From JAWXBK01 sp040878185 (GTDB lineage Bacteria; Pseudomonadota; Alphaproteobacteria; Dongiales; Dongiaceae), in NCBI GenBank assembly GCA_040878185.1, contig JBBDMS010000063.1, positions 1-48,529 of the forward strand: a stretch of 48,529 bases of DNA, in the 5' to 3' direction. The position numbers were made by a program, and so were the translations under genes. A model generated the notes under the pieces. The model saw only the letters and a list, made by a program, of their open reading frames with translations, made no database searches and had not been told where the DNA came from. Shown here piece after piece: positions 33,554 to 41,844 of this stretch (the first letter of the stretch is position 1; each line of letters opens with the position of its first letter).

Positions 33554-34823
33554 GGGCGTGAATCGTATCGAGGCCGTTCATGTACGGGCGCAGTACCGGC
33601 GGAATCTCGATCGATCCGTCCGCCTGCTGGCAGTTTTCGAGGATGGCGATCAGCGTCCGGCCAACGGCAAGGCCCGATCCGTTGAGCGTGTGCACGAAAC
33701 GCGTGCCCTTCTCGCCTGCCTCGCGGAAGCGTGCCTTCATGCGCCGCGCCTGGAAGTCGCCGCAGTTGGAGCAGCTCGAAATCTCGCGATAGGCTTTCTG
33801 TCCCGGAAGCCAAACCTCAATGTCGTATGTCTTCTGCGCGGCGAAGCCCATGTCGCCCGTGCACAGCAGCACCACGCGATACGGCAATCCGAGCCGCTTC
33901 AGAACCTCTTCGGCGATGCCGGTCATGCGCTCATGTTCGGTTTCGGATTCATCCGGCCGCACGATGCTGACGAGCTCGACCTTGGTGAACTGATGCTGCC
34001 GCACCATGCCGCGCGTATCCTTGCCCGCGGCGCCCGCTTCCGAGCGGAAACACGGTGTCTCTGCGGTGAAGCGCAACGGCAGCACCGCGTCGTCGAGGAT
34101 CTGCTCGCGCACCAGATTGGTCAGCGATACTTCGGCGGTCGGAATGAGCCAGAGGCCGGTCGTCGTGCGAAACAGATCGTCGGCAAATTTCGGGAGCTGG
34201 CCGGTGCCGTACGGCACCTCTTCGCGCACCAGCAAGGGCGGCCGCGTTTCGGTATAGCCGAACTCCTCGGTGTGCATGTCGAGCATAAAGGCGCCGAGCG
34301 CGCGTTCGAGCCGCGCCAGCGCGCCCTTGAGCACGACGAAACGCGCGCCCGACATCCGCGCCGCCGCCTCGAAATCCATCAGGCCGAGTTTTTCACCGAG
34401 ATCGAAATGCTGCCTGGGTTCGAAATTGAACTGCCGCGGCGTGCCGACCTTGCGCAGCTCGACATTCGCTTTTTCATCCGGGCCTTCCGGCACGTCGGGC
34501 GCCGGCAGATTCGGTATCGCCGCCAGCGCCGCTTCGAGCGCGGCCGACGTTGCCTGCTCCTGAGCCGCAATCTCGTCGAGCCGTGTCTTGAGGGCCGCGA
34601 CCTGCGCCATCAGCGCATCGGCGTTGCCGCCCTTTTTCTTCGCCTCGCCGATCGCCTTCGAGGCCTCGTTGCGCTGCTGCTGCAGCTCCTGGAAACGCGT
34701 CTGCGCGGCACGCCATTCGGTGTCCATCGCAAGAAGCTGCGCGGCCATCGGCGGAAGACCGCGACGGCCCAGTGCCCAGTCGAATGCGTCCGGTGTTTCT
34801 CGGATGAATCGGATGTCGATCAT
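33546..34823 (-). CDS. serS: seryl-tRNA synthetase
   Basis: The 425-residue class II enzyme charges tRNA-Ser. The N-terminal MIDIRFIRETPDAFDWALG leads into the long coiled-coil tRNA-binding arm (residues 30-100). Motif 2 is CFRSEAGAAGKDTRGMVRQH; the region EISSCSNCGDFQARRM is also present, and motif 3 with GLAVGRTLIAILEN closes the catalytic core. The start at 34823 is the family start, with GAGG eleven bases upstream; a longer open frame reaching 35006 lies in the intergenic space and tatC and is not supported. Confidence 0.97.
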   Translation of the reverse strand: MIDIRFIRETPDAFDWALGRRGLPPMAAQLLAMDTEWRAAQTRFQELQQQRNEASKAIGEAKKKGGNADALMAQVAALKTRLDEIAAQEQATSAALEAALAAIPNLPAPDVPEGPDEKANVELRKVGTPRQFNFEPRQHFDLGEKLGLMDFEAAARMSGARFVVLKGALARLERALGAFMLDMHTEEFGYTETRPPLLVREEVPYGTGQLPKFADDLFRTTTGLWLIPTAEVSLTNLVREQILDDAVLPLRFTAETPCFRSEAGAAGKDTRGMVRQHQFTKVELVSIVRPDESETEHERMTGIAEEVLKRLGLPYRVVLLCTGDMGFAAQKTYDIEVWLPGQKAYREISSCSNCGDFQARRMKARFREAGEKGTRFVHTLNGSGLAVGRTLIAILENCQQADGSIEIPPVLRPYMNGLDTIHAHA

Positions 34824-34917
34824 GCAATTCGGCGCCTCGTTGCGGGCGCCGTTATAGGGCCCGGAAGCCCGTCCCGTCCACCGGTCGGCCCCCCGGAGGT
34901 CGGGTCTCGGCGGTTCG

Positions 34918-35811
34918 TCAGCCCGCCGGCTTGTCGGTGGCCGGTGGGACGACCGTCGGCGTGATCTCGACCGCCGGCTCGGCATCCGGCGGCGCATCAT
35001 CGGCAAGTTCGGCCTCGAGTTCGGCCTCCTGCTCCTGGCGCTTGCGCTCGAACAGCCGCGCCATCCAGATCGAGACCTCGTAGAGCATGATAACCGGGAT
35101 CGCGAGGCTCAACTGGCTGACCGGATCGGGCGGCGTGATGATTGCGGCGACGATCAGCACGCCGACGATCGCATATTTGCGCTTGGCGGCGAGGCCCTTC
35201 GACGACACGATTCCGACGCGCGCCATCAGGGTCAGCACGACCGGAAGCTGGAAGCAGAGGCCGAAGGCGAAGATCAGCTTCATGCTCAGCGAGACATACT
35301 CGCCGATGCGCGCTTCGAGTTCGATCGGCAGCGACCCGTCTTCGCCGCCCGGCTGCTGGAATCCCAGGAAAAATTTCCATGCCAGCGGCATCAGCACGTA
35401 ATACAGGATTGCCGCACCAATCGTGAACATGACCGGGGCCGCAATCAGAAACGGCAGGAACGCATGCTTCTCGTGCTTGTACAGGCCCGGCGCCACGAAC
35501 TTGTAGATCTGTGTGGCGAAGATCGGGAACGAGAGCATCAGCGCGCCGAAGAAGCCGAGCTTCACATTGGTGAAGAAGCCCTCGGCGAGGCCGGTCATGA
35601 TCAGGCGCGCATCGGGATTCTGTTCGCGCAGCAGCTTGGCCAACGGCTCGGCGAGGAAATTGAAAACGTCCTGCGCGAAATAGAAACAGCCGAGGAACGC
35701 AATAAACATCGCGACGACGGCCCAGAGCAACCGGCGCCGCAACTCGACCAGGTGATCGAGCAGCGGCATTTTCTGCCCTTCGACATGCTTGCGCTCGGTG
35801 TCACTCACCAT
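34918..35811 (-). CDS. tatC: Tat translocase subunit TatC
   Basis: The 297-residue multi-spanning subunit recognises twin-arginine signals. Hallmarks are the N-terminal MPLLDHLVELRRRLLWA, which includes the conserved H-L-x-E-L-R-x-R, six membrane helices, and SFPIFATQIYKFVAPGLYKHE in the first periplasmic and second helix region. The C-terminal 45 residues form an acidic then proline-rich tail (EAELEAELADDAPPDAEP) beyond the E. coli length. It starts three bases after tatB. Putative Tat cargo in this window is the Mla lipoprotein. Confidence 0.97.
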   Translation of the reverse strand: MVSDTERKHVEGQKMPLLDHLVELRRRLLWAVVAMFIAFLGCFYFAQDVFNFLAEPLAKLLREQNPDARLIMTGLAEGFFTNVKLGFFGALMLSFPIFATQIYKFVAPGLYKHEKHAFLPFLIAAPVMFTIGAAILYYVLMPLAWKFFLGFQQPGGEDGSLPIELEARIGEYVSLSMKLIFAFGLCFQLPVVLTLMARVGIVSSKGLAAKRKYAIVGVLIVAAIITPPDPVSQLSLAIPVIMLYEVSIWMARLFERKRQEQEAELEAELADDAPPDAEPAVEITPTVVPPATDKPAG

Positions 35812-35814
35812 GCG

Positions 35815-36297
35815 TCAGCTGCCGATCTTGCCGGCCGGTTCGGCCGGCTTGTCGGCGGGCACTGCGACGGCTGCTTCTGCCGGCTGCGAGGCGGGCATCG
35901 ACGGCGCCGCATCGACAGTGGCGGTGGGCGGTTCGGTCGCTGCCGGCGCGGCGATCGCCGGCGTAACGATCGCCGGCTTGCCCGCTGCGGCCTTGTTGTC
36001 GTGCACGGGGGTATTCGGGTCGAGCGAGCGCTTCATTTCACCGGTCGGGTCGATCGTCGATTCGATCTGCCGCTTGAGCGTGCCCTGCCGCGCCGACGTC
36101 ACGATCTTCTTTGCATCGTCGAGATCGGCCTCGCGCACGATCGAATCGACACCCGACTGGAACTCGCGCGAAAGCTTCCGCGCCTGCCGCATCCAGTGCG
36201 CGCCGGTTCGCAATACGACTGGCAAATCCTTCGGGCCAACGACGATCAGCGCGACCACGCCGATAATCGCCAGTTCGGCCCAACCGATATCGAACAT
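35815..36297 (-). CDS. tatB: Tat translocase subunit TatB
   Basis: The 160-residue protein has the typical N-terminus MFDIGWAELAIIGVVALIVV, a glycine-proline hinge GPKDLP (residues 21-26), and an amphipathic helix RTGAHWMRQARKLSREFQSG. The rest is an Ala/Pro/Thr-rich disordered tail. Glu8 of TatB, important for signal interaction, is present. It lies between tatA (36-base gap) and tatC (three-base gap). Confidence 0.95.
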   Translation of the reverse strand: MFDIGWAELAIIGVVALIVVGPKDLPVVLRTGAHWMRQARKLSREFQSGVDSIVREADLDDAKKIVTSARQGTLKRQIESTIDPTGEMKRSLDPNTPVHDNKAAAGKPAIVTPAIAAPAATEPPTATVDAAPSMPASQPAEAAVAVPADKPAEPAGKIGS

Positions 36298-36333
36298 GAT
36301 GAGGGCTCCCGGGGAAATCCCCGGCCGGCAAGA

Positions 36334-36576
36334 CTAGCTTGCCGCCTTGTCCTTGTGCACGGCGCTGGCGACCGTCGCGGTATCCTTGTGATCGATCACC
36401 TTGTCGCTCTCTTCGCCCTCGGCCTTTTCTTTCTGATCTTCCTTGAGGCCGCGCTTGAAGGCGGTCACGCCCTGACCGAAATCTTTCATCACCTTCGAAA
36501 TCTTGCCGCCGCCGCCGAAGAGGATCAGCACGACCGCCAGCACGATGAGCCAGTGCCAAATGCTGAAGCTGCCCAT
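36334..36576 (-). CDS. tatA: Tat translocase subunit TatA
   Basis: The 80-residue pore-forming subunit begins MGSFSIWHWLIVLAVVLILF, with the single membrane helix, followed by the hinge FGGGGKISKVMKDFGQG and a charged tail. A GGGAG site about ten bases upstream supports the start. It heads tatABC and follows the iron-transporter genes, from which it is separated by a hairpin terminator. Confidence 0.96.
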   Translation of the reverse strand: MGSFSIWHWLIVLAVVLILFGGGGKISKVMKDFGQGVTAFKRGLKEDQKEKAEGEESDKVIDHKDTATVASAVHKDKAAS

Positions 36577-36633
36577 GTCTAAGATTCTCCCTTAAGTGAC
36601 GGTCTCAAGCCGTCGTCGCCGCGGACTATCGCA

Positions 36634-36665
36634 AAATCGTCCGGGGCAGGCAATCAATCCCGGAC
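36634..36665 (-). terminator. terminator of the Fe3+-type transporter genes
   Basis: On the minus strand GTCCGGG (36665-36659) pairs with CCCGGAC (36645-36639) around a 13-base loop and is followed by GATTTT. It lies shortly after the ATPase gene stop and before tatA, separating the two transcripts. Confidence 0.55.
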
Positions 36666-36676
36666 CGAGGGCTGAT

Positions 36677-37735
36677 TCACCCGATTTTATCGGGAAATAC
36701 AAATGCTTGGCCGGATGCGACCGAGACCGCGACGCGGCTGCCGATTTCCGGCACGTCGCGGCCGATCAGACGGGCTTCGAGATGCCATTCCCGCCCTCCA
36801 CTGCCCTGCATACAGAGCCGGACCAGGCTCGCTCGACCGAGCGTTCGGACGTCGGTGACGGTCGCGTCGGTGCCCGGACTGCCGGGCGCTGCGAGCCGCA
36901 CCGCCTCGGGCCGCACCACGACTTCGACGCGGCGCCCCTCTTCGAGATCGCCCGCCGGCAGATCGAGAACCGGCGTTGAAACCCGACCGCCAATGACCAG
37001 ACCGTCGAGACGATTGACCCGGCTGAAGAAGGCGGCGACGAACGGGCTCGCAGGCCGGTCGTAGATCTCGCGCGGCGTGCCCTGCTGCTCGATCCGGCCC
37101 GCCCGCATGACCGCCAGCCGATCGGCGAGGAACATCGCCTCCTCGGAATCATGGGTGACCATCAGGGTCGCGGTGCCGTTGCGGCGCAGCAACGACAGCG
37201 TGTCCGCGCGCAGATCTTCGCGCAGCCGCGTATCGAGCCCCGAGAACGGCTCGTCGAGCAGCAGCAATCGTGGTGCCGGCGCCAGCGCCCGCGCGAGCGC
37301 AATGCGCTGCTGCTGGCCGCCGGAAAGCGTGTGGGGATAGGCCCCGGCATAATCGGCGAGCGCGACCTGTTCGAGCATCTCGCGGGCACGCGCGGCGCGC
37401 TCTTCCGACGGCCGGCCGGCCAGGCCGAAGGCAACATTCTCGGCAACGGTCAGATGCGGGAACAAGGCATAGTCCTGGAACATCATGCCGACGCCGCGCC
37501 GCTCGGGCGCGCGATCCATTCCGCCGTCGGCCACGATCTGCCCGTCGATCACCACGCGTCCCTGCTGCAACGGCTCGAGGCCCGCCGCGATACGCAGGGT
37601 CGTCGTCTTGCCGCAGCCCGATGGCCCGACGAGGCAAACCGTCTCGCCCGCCGGCACGACAAGATCGAGCCGGTCGACCACGGCGCGACCGTTAAAGGCA
37701 TGGGTAATGCTTTCAAGGCGCAGGGCGTCGGCCAT
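36677..37735 (-). CDS. Fe3+-type ABC transporter ATP-binding protein (FbpC-like)
   Basis: The 352-residue ATPase has Walker A GPSGCGKTT (37-45), signature LSGGQQQRIALARALAP, Walker B LLLLDEPFSGLD, and switch MVTHDSEEA. A C-terminal TOBE-like regulatory region follows, after the sequence RVNRLDGLVIGG. Family resemblance is to FbpC/PotA-type ATPases of ferric iron importers. It begins two bases after the permease gene. No binding-protein gene (FbpA) is adjacent, so the substrate protein must be elsewhere. The Fur-like box upstream of the permease supports an iron role. Confidence 0.9.
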   Translation of the reverse strand: MADALRLESITHAFNGRAVVDRLDLVVPAGETVCLVGPSGCGKTTTLRIAAGLEPLQQGRVVIDGQIVADGGMDRAPERRGVGMMFQDYALFPHLTVAENVAFGLAGRPSEERAARAREMLEQVALADYAGAYPHTLSGGQQQRIALARALAPAPRLLLLDEPFSGLDTRLREDLRADTLSLLRRNGTATLMVTHDSEEAMFLADRLAVMRAGRIEQQGTPREIYDRPASPFVAAFFSRVNRLDGLVIGGRVSTPVLDLPAGDLEEGRRVEVVVRPEAVRLAAPGSPGTDATVTDVRTLGRASLVRLCMQGSGGREWHLEARLIGRDVPEIGSRVAVSVASGQAFVFPDKIG

Positions 37736-37737
37736 CG

Positions 37738-39438
37738 CTATACCGCTTCGGCGCCGGGGCGCGAGCGCGAGATCGCCCGCGCCAGCACGATGACCGGCAG
37801 CACGCCGACCAGCACGATCGCCAGCGCCGCGCTCGATGCCTGCACCAGTTGCTCGTCGGTCGCGAGTTCGTAAGCGCGCACCGCCAGCGTATCGAAATTG
37901 AACGGCCGCAGGATGAGCGTCGCCGGCAGTTCCTTCATCACCTCGACGAACACCAGCAGCGCCGCCGTCAGCACGCTGCCGCGCATGATGGGCAAATGGA
38001 CCTCGCGCATCGTGGCGACCGGCCGACGCCCGAGCAGCCTCGCCGCATCGTCCATGTTCGACGTGATCTTGCCGAGCCCCGCCTCGATCCCGTGCAGCGC
38101 CATCGGCATGAACCGGACCAGATAGGCGAATGTCACGGCGGCGATGCCGCCACTCAGAATCAGCCCCGTCGAAACGCCGAGATGAGCGCGCGCCAGACCA
38201 TCGACCCAGTTATCGAGCCCGGCGAACGGAATCATCACGCCGACTGCGACGACGGCGCCCGGGATCGCATAACCCAAGGTCGCGAACCGGACCATGAACG
38301 ACACGCCGGCACCGCGATCGAGCCGCTGCGCGTAGCAGAGAAAGAGCCCGATCAGCACCGCCAGTCCCGATGCGACAGCCGAAAGAATGAAGCTGTTGCC
38401 CGCCAGGCGCAGGAACTCCGGGCGCATCCAGTATTCGCTGGTGACAATGGTCCATCTGGTCAACGTCGCCGCCGGCAACAGAAACCCGAACAGCACCGGC
38501 AGGAAACAGGCAAGCAGTGCCAGCGCCGCCCGCGCGCCGCGCAGATGAAAGCGCGGCAGCGGCCGATAGCGGCCGGTACTGTGCGAAAAGCGCCGGGCTC
38601 CGCGCGACCAGCGTTCGAGCATCAGCACGACAAAGACCGCGAGCAACAGCAGCGCAGCAAGCTGGGCGGCAGCGGCGGCCTCGCCCATGCCAAGCCAGAG
38701 CCGGAAGATGCCCGTCGTCAGCGTCGTCACGCCGAAATGCTGCACCGTCCCGAAATCGTTGAGCGTCTCCATCACGGCGAGCGCCGTGCCGCCGGCAATC
38801 GCCGGACGCGCCAGCGGCAGCGCAATCCGGAAGAATGCCTGCCAGGGCGAACAGCCGAGCGTGCGGCTGACTTCGATCACGCAGGCCGATTGCTCGATGA
38901 ACGCCGCACGCGCCAGCAGATAGACATAGGGGTAGAGCACCAATGTCATCATCACTGCGGCGCCCGGCAGCGAGCGGACATGCGGGAACCAGTAGTCGCC
39001 CAAACCCCAGCCGGTGACGCTGCGCAGCAGCGACTGCACCGGCCCGGCATAGTCGAGGATGCCGGTGTAGCCGTACGCGATCACATAACCGGGAAAAGCG
39101 AGCGGCAGCAGCAGTGCGAAGGAGAGGATCGCGCGGCCGGGAAACCGGCATAGCGTCACCAGCCACGCCGTCCCGGTGCCGACCACCATCGTGCCGATGC
39201 CAACAGATACGGCCAGCAGCAGCGAGCCGCGGATGTAGTCCGGCAGCACGGTACCGGCGAGATGGCGCCACACGTCATAGGCCGGGACGAACACATAGGC
39301 CGCAATCACCAGCAGCGGCAGCGACAGCAGCAGCACCGTCGCCGCAACGGCAAATGTCAGAGCCCGCGGTCGCCGCCAGTAGCGGCGCAGCGCATGCCCG
39401 CGCGGCGGTCCGCTCCATGTCGCCGTATCGGAAAACAT
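37738..39438 (-). CDS. Fe3+-type ABC transporter permease (FbpB-like, two-domain)
   Basis: The 566-residue protein holds two tandem permease modules of about six helices each (first from residue 25, second from about residue 320), as in FbpB/SfuB. Each has an EAA-type loop: one near VIEVSRTLGCSPWQAFFRIALP, read as SRTLGCSPWQAF, and one near DDAARLLGRRPVATMREVHLP, read as ARLLGRRPVATM. Fused double permeases are typical of ferric iron and some thiamine transporters. The start is ATG at 39438; a Fur-like box lies 65-82 bases upstream. The gene pair interrupts the scpB-tatA junction that is otherwise conserved. Confidence 0.9.
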   Translation of the reverse strand: MFSDTATWSGPPRGHALRRYWRRPRALTFAVAATVLLLSLPLLVIAAYVFVPAYDVWRHLAGTVLPDYIRGSLLLAVSVGIGTMVVGTGTAWLVTLCRFPGRAILSFALLLPLAFPGYVIAYGYTGILDYAGPVQSLLRSVTGWGLGDYWFPHVRSLPGAAVMMTLVLYPYVYLLARAAFIEQSACVIEVSRTLGCSPWQAFFRIALPLARPAIAGGTALAVMETLNDFGTVQHFGVTTLTTGIFRLWLGMGEAAAAAQLAALLLLAVFVVLMLERWSRGARRFSHSTGRYRPLPRFHLRGARAALALLACFLPVLFGFLLPAATLTRWTIVTSEYWMRPEFLRLAGNSFILSAVASGLAVLIGLFLCYAQRLDRGAGVSFMVRFATLGYAIPGAVVAVGVMIPFAGLDNWVDGLARAHLGVSTGLILSGGIAAVTFAYLVRFMPMALHGIEAGLGKITSNMDDAARLLGRRPVATMREVHLPIMRGSVLTAALLVFVEVMKELPATLILRPFNFDTLAVRAYELATDEQLVQASSAALAIVLVGVLPVIVLARAISRSRPGAEAV

Positions 39439-39502
39439 GTGTCCGTGCTTGCCTTTAGCGTGCGTTGCTGCATGGCCTTATCACAGCCCGCCTTGCCGGT
39501 AT

Positions 39503-39520
39503 ATGCAAGTTATTCGCAAT
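39503..39520 (-). promoter_or_regulatory. Fur-like operator of the iron transporter genes
   Basis: ATTGCGAATAACTTGCAT (minus strand) is a near-palindrome with TGC(G/A)A ... T(T/C)GCA half-sites, resembling Fur/Mur boxes of proteobacteria. It lies 65 bases upstream of the permease start and overlaps a possible minus-35. Iron-dependent repression is inferred. Confidence 0.6.
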
Positions 39521-39566
39521 CGCAGGACCGCCTGCGCGCAGACCGAGGAATAGGCAGCATTATCAA

Positions 39567-39590
39567 GCCGCTGCCGTGGTCGGCAGCGGC
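39567..39590 (-). terminator. hairpin after scpB
   Basis: A perfect nine-pair stem (GCCGCTGCC 39567-39575, GGCAGCGGC 39582-39590) with a six-base loop lies 47 bases after the scpB stop and before the Fur-like box. It is followed by TTGATAAT on the minus strand, a weak T-run. Confidence 0.45.
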
Positions 39591-39636
39591 GCAATACCGC
39601 AGCACAGGTCAGTCGATTTTAGACGTGACGGACGCG

Positions 39637-40326
39637 TTATGCGTCGTCGTCCTCGTCTTCATCGTCGTCTTCGTCCGACGCCTCGGGATCGGAATCCAGC
39701 GGGCCGTCGTCATCGCCGTTCCCGCCCTCCTCCTCGTCCTCTGCGTTTTCGCCCGGCAGCAGACCGCCGGTGAGGCCGAGCGCCGCGATCGCGGGACGCT
39801 TGTCGAGCAGACCCGCCGCCCGCAGTTCCTCGACTCCCGGCAGCGCATCGAGACTTTCGAGACCGAAATGTTCGAGGAACCCATCGGTCGTGCCCCAGGT
39901 CGCCGGGCGGCCCGGGGTTTCGCGATGCCCCTTGGGCTTGACCCAGCCCGCTTCGAGCAACGCCTCGAGCGTGCCGCGCGACAGGCCGACGCCGCGAATC
40001 TCTTCAATCTCGGCGCGGGTGACGGGCTGGTGGTACGAGATGATGGCGAGCGTTTCGATGCCGGCGCGCGAAAGGCGGCGCGTCACCTTGCGCTCCATCT
40101 TCATCTGCGGCGCGAGGTCGGCCGCGGTGCGGAAGGCCCAGCGACCGTCGTGACGGACGAGATGCACGCCGCGATTCGCGTAGAGCCCCTGCAACTCATC
40201 GAGGAGTTCGCGCAGCTTGAGATCGTCCGACACCCATTGTTTCAGCGTATTCTCGCTGACCGGTTCGGCCGAGGCGAACAGCACGGCCTCAAGAAGACGC
40301 AGCGTTTCGAAACGGGAATCAGTCAT
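39637..40326 (-). CDS. scpB: segregation and condensation protein B
   Basis: The 229-residue protein is a winged-helix kleisin-interacting subunit of the SMC-ScpAB condensin. Recognised are RLLEAVLFASAEPVSENTL (near residue 8), the LSRAGIETLAIISYHQPVTR block and the GRPATWGTTDGFLEHFGL segment. The last 37 residues form a very acidic tail (mostly Asp and Glu), unusual in length. Its ATG overlaps the scpA stop by eight bases, coupling both subunits. The start at 40326 replaces a longer open frame lacking support. Confidence 0.95.
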   Translation of the reverse strand: MTDSRFETLRLLEAVLFASAEPVSENTLKQWVSDDLKLRELLDELQGLYANRGVHLVRHDGRWAFRTAADLAPQMKMERKVTRRLSRAGIETLAIISYHQPVTRAEIEEIRGVGLSRGTLEALLEAGWVKPKGHRETPGRPATWGTTDGFLEHFGLESLDALPGVEELRAAGLLDKRPAIAALGLTGGLLPGENAEDEEEGGNGDDDGPLDSDPEASDEDDDEDEDDDA

Positions 40327-41137
40327 GGGTTGGGTTTCCGCGGGCATCGCGGCCGGGAATGGCGCGGCGCACATAGAGGGGGCCGAAGGTGCGTTCCTGT
40401 CTTAGCTGGGCGTGGCCGGAGCGCACAAGTTCCAGCGCCGCCGCAAACGTCGAAGCGACCGCGGAACGTCGTCGCACGCCATAGCCGACATCCGGCGGCA
40501 GGAAGTTCGCCAGGGTCGACCATTCGATCGCATGGCCGACCATGTCGCCAAGCCGGCGCAACGCATCGTCCATCGAATAGAGATCGCTGGGCGCGATGCG
40601 AAAGACCCCGCCCTCAGCCGCCGGCTGCTGGCGGGCATAGGCGCGCAGCAAATCATAGAGCGATGCGGAATAAGTCGGGATCTGCACGACCGTGAGCCGC
40701 TCGGGATCGCCGCGGCCGAAGAAATCGCGGCCGAGCTGCGCGCGCTCCATCAGTTTGCGGCCGACATCCTGCATCGTCTGCAGGCGCTGGAGCTGGAATG
40801 CAAGGGCAGCCGCCAGTTCGGCGCCGCTCGGCTGTTCGCCCTCGGCGGGTTCCGGCAGCAGCAGGCGCGATTTCAGATAGGCGAGCCAGGCGGCCATCAC
40901 GAGATAGTCCGCGGCGAGCTCGAGGCGAAGCTGGCGCGCCCGCGCGACGAAGGCGAGATACTGGTCGGCCAGCTCGAGGATCGAGATCTGTTTGAGATCG
41001 ACCTTCTGATCGCGCGCCAGGGTCAAAAGCACGTCGATCGGGCCCTCATAGCCGTCCAGCTCGAGGACGAAATCCTCGTCGCTCGGCGCTAACGCGGGCG
41101 CGTGGTCTTCCTCGAATCGTGTTTCGTCTTCAGCCAT
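40319..41137 (-). CDS. scpA: segregation and condensation protein A (kleisin)
   Basis: The 272-residue kleisin bridges the SMC heads in the bacterial condensin. Diagnostic are FVLELDGYEGPIDVLLTLAR (near residue 23), KVDLKQISILELADQYL and AADYLVMAAWLAYLKSRLLL, and a C-terminal winged-helix near TFAAALELVRSGHAQLRQ. The start at 41137 begins MAEDE; it lies eight bases after the M50 protease stop. The scpA-scpB pair is followed by the iron cassette instead of tatA. Confidence 0.95.
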   Translation of the reverse strand: MAEDETRFEEDHAPALAPSDEDFVLELDGYEGPIDVLLTLARDQKVDLKQISILELADQYLAFVARARQLRLELAADYLVMAAWLAYLKSRLLLPEPAEGEQPSGAELAAALAFQLQRLQTMQDVGRKLMERAQLGRDFFGRGDPERLTVVQIPTYSASLYDLLRAYARQQPAAEGGVFRIAPSDLYSMDDALRRLGDMVGHAIEWSTLANFLPPDVGYGVRRRSAVASTFAAALELVRSGHAQLRQERTFGPLYVRRAIPGRDARGNPTHD

Positions 41138-41145
41138 GAACGACC

Positions 41146-41841
41146 CTATCGCACACCGGCAATCATGAGGACCAGATCGATCACAGCGGCGACCGGCCGA
41201 CCGATCAGCCAATGCGCCGGATTGAACCCAATTCCGACCTGGTCGAGCAGCAGCGGCAGCAGGAAGAGCCCGCCAATTACCACGAAGATACCCAAGCGCT
41301 CCAGCCGCGCCAGCGGATAGGCGAGCGGCGCCGGAAGCAGCCCGACGGCGATCCGGCCGCCATCCAGCGGCGGTATAGGAATTAGATTAAATATCGCCAA
41401 TAAAACATTGAGATAAATTGATATTGTGAGAAATTCCATGGTCCATAAACGAGCCTCGGCGGGCAGCAGGAGGGCCAGATGCATGCTCAGCGCCGCGACC
41501 AAAGCGAGGATCAGATTGATGCCCGGTCCCGCGGCTGCGACCAGAACCATGTCGCGGCGCGGCCGGTTCAGCCGGGCGAAATTGACCGGCACCGGCTTGG
41601 CATAGCCGAAGGTGAAGCGCATGCCGGTCGCGAGCAGCATCAGCCCCGGCAGAATCAGCGTGCCGAGCGGATCGATATGGCGCAGCGGGTTCGCCGTCAC
41701 GCGGCCCAGCCGATAGGCGGTGTCGTCGCCGAGGCGCCAGGCAACGAAACCGTGCGCCGCCTCATGCATCGGCACGGCAATGATCAGCGCGAGCCCCCAG
41801 GCCGCCACGGTGCCGGCCATCGTCCAGAAATCGCCGTCCAT
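41146..41841 (-). CDS. site-2-protease-family (M50) membrane peptidase
   Basis: The 231-residue membrane protein contains the zinc motif HEAAH (residues 26-30) and the second metal motif in PIPPLDGGR (near residue 152), with the conserved Asp. Five or so membrane segments fit the short Rv2869-unlike subgroup of rhomboid-independent S2P homologues found next to scpA. Substrate is unknown. Codons for residues 131-157 are AT-rich and rare for the genome (41371-41450 has about 30% GC), despite covering the conserved second motif. It sits between nagZ (three-base gap) and scpA (eight-base gap). Confidence 0.92.
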   Translation of the reverse strand: MDGDFWTMAGTVAAWGLALIIAVPMHEAAHGFVAWRLGDDTAYRLGRVTANPLRHIDPLGTLILPGLMLLATGMRFTFGYAKPVPVNFARLNRPRRDMVLVAAAGPGINLILALVAALSMHLALLLPAEARLWTMEFLTISIYLNVLLAIFNLIPIPPLDGGRIAVGLLPAPLAYPLARLERLGIFVVIGGLFLLPLLLDQVGIGFNPAHWLIGRPVAAVIDLVLMIAGVR

Positions 41842-41844
41842 AAG

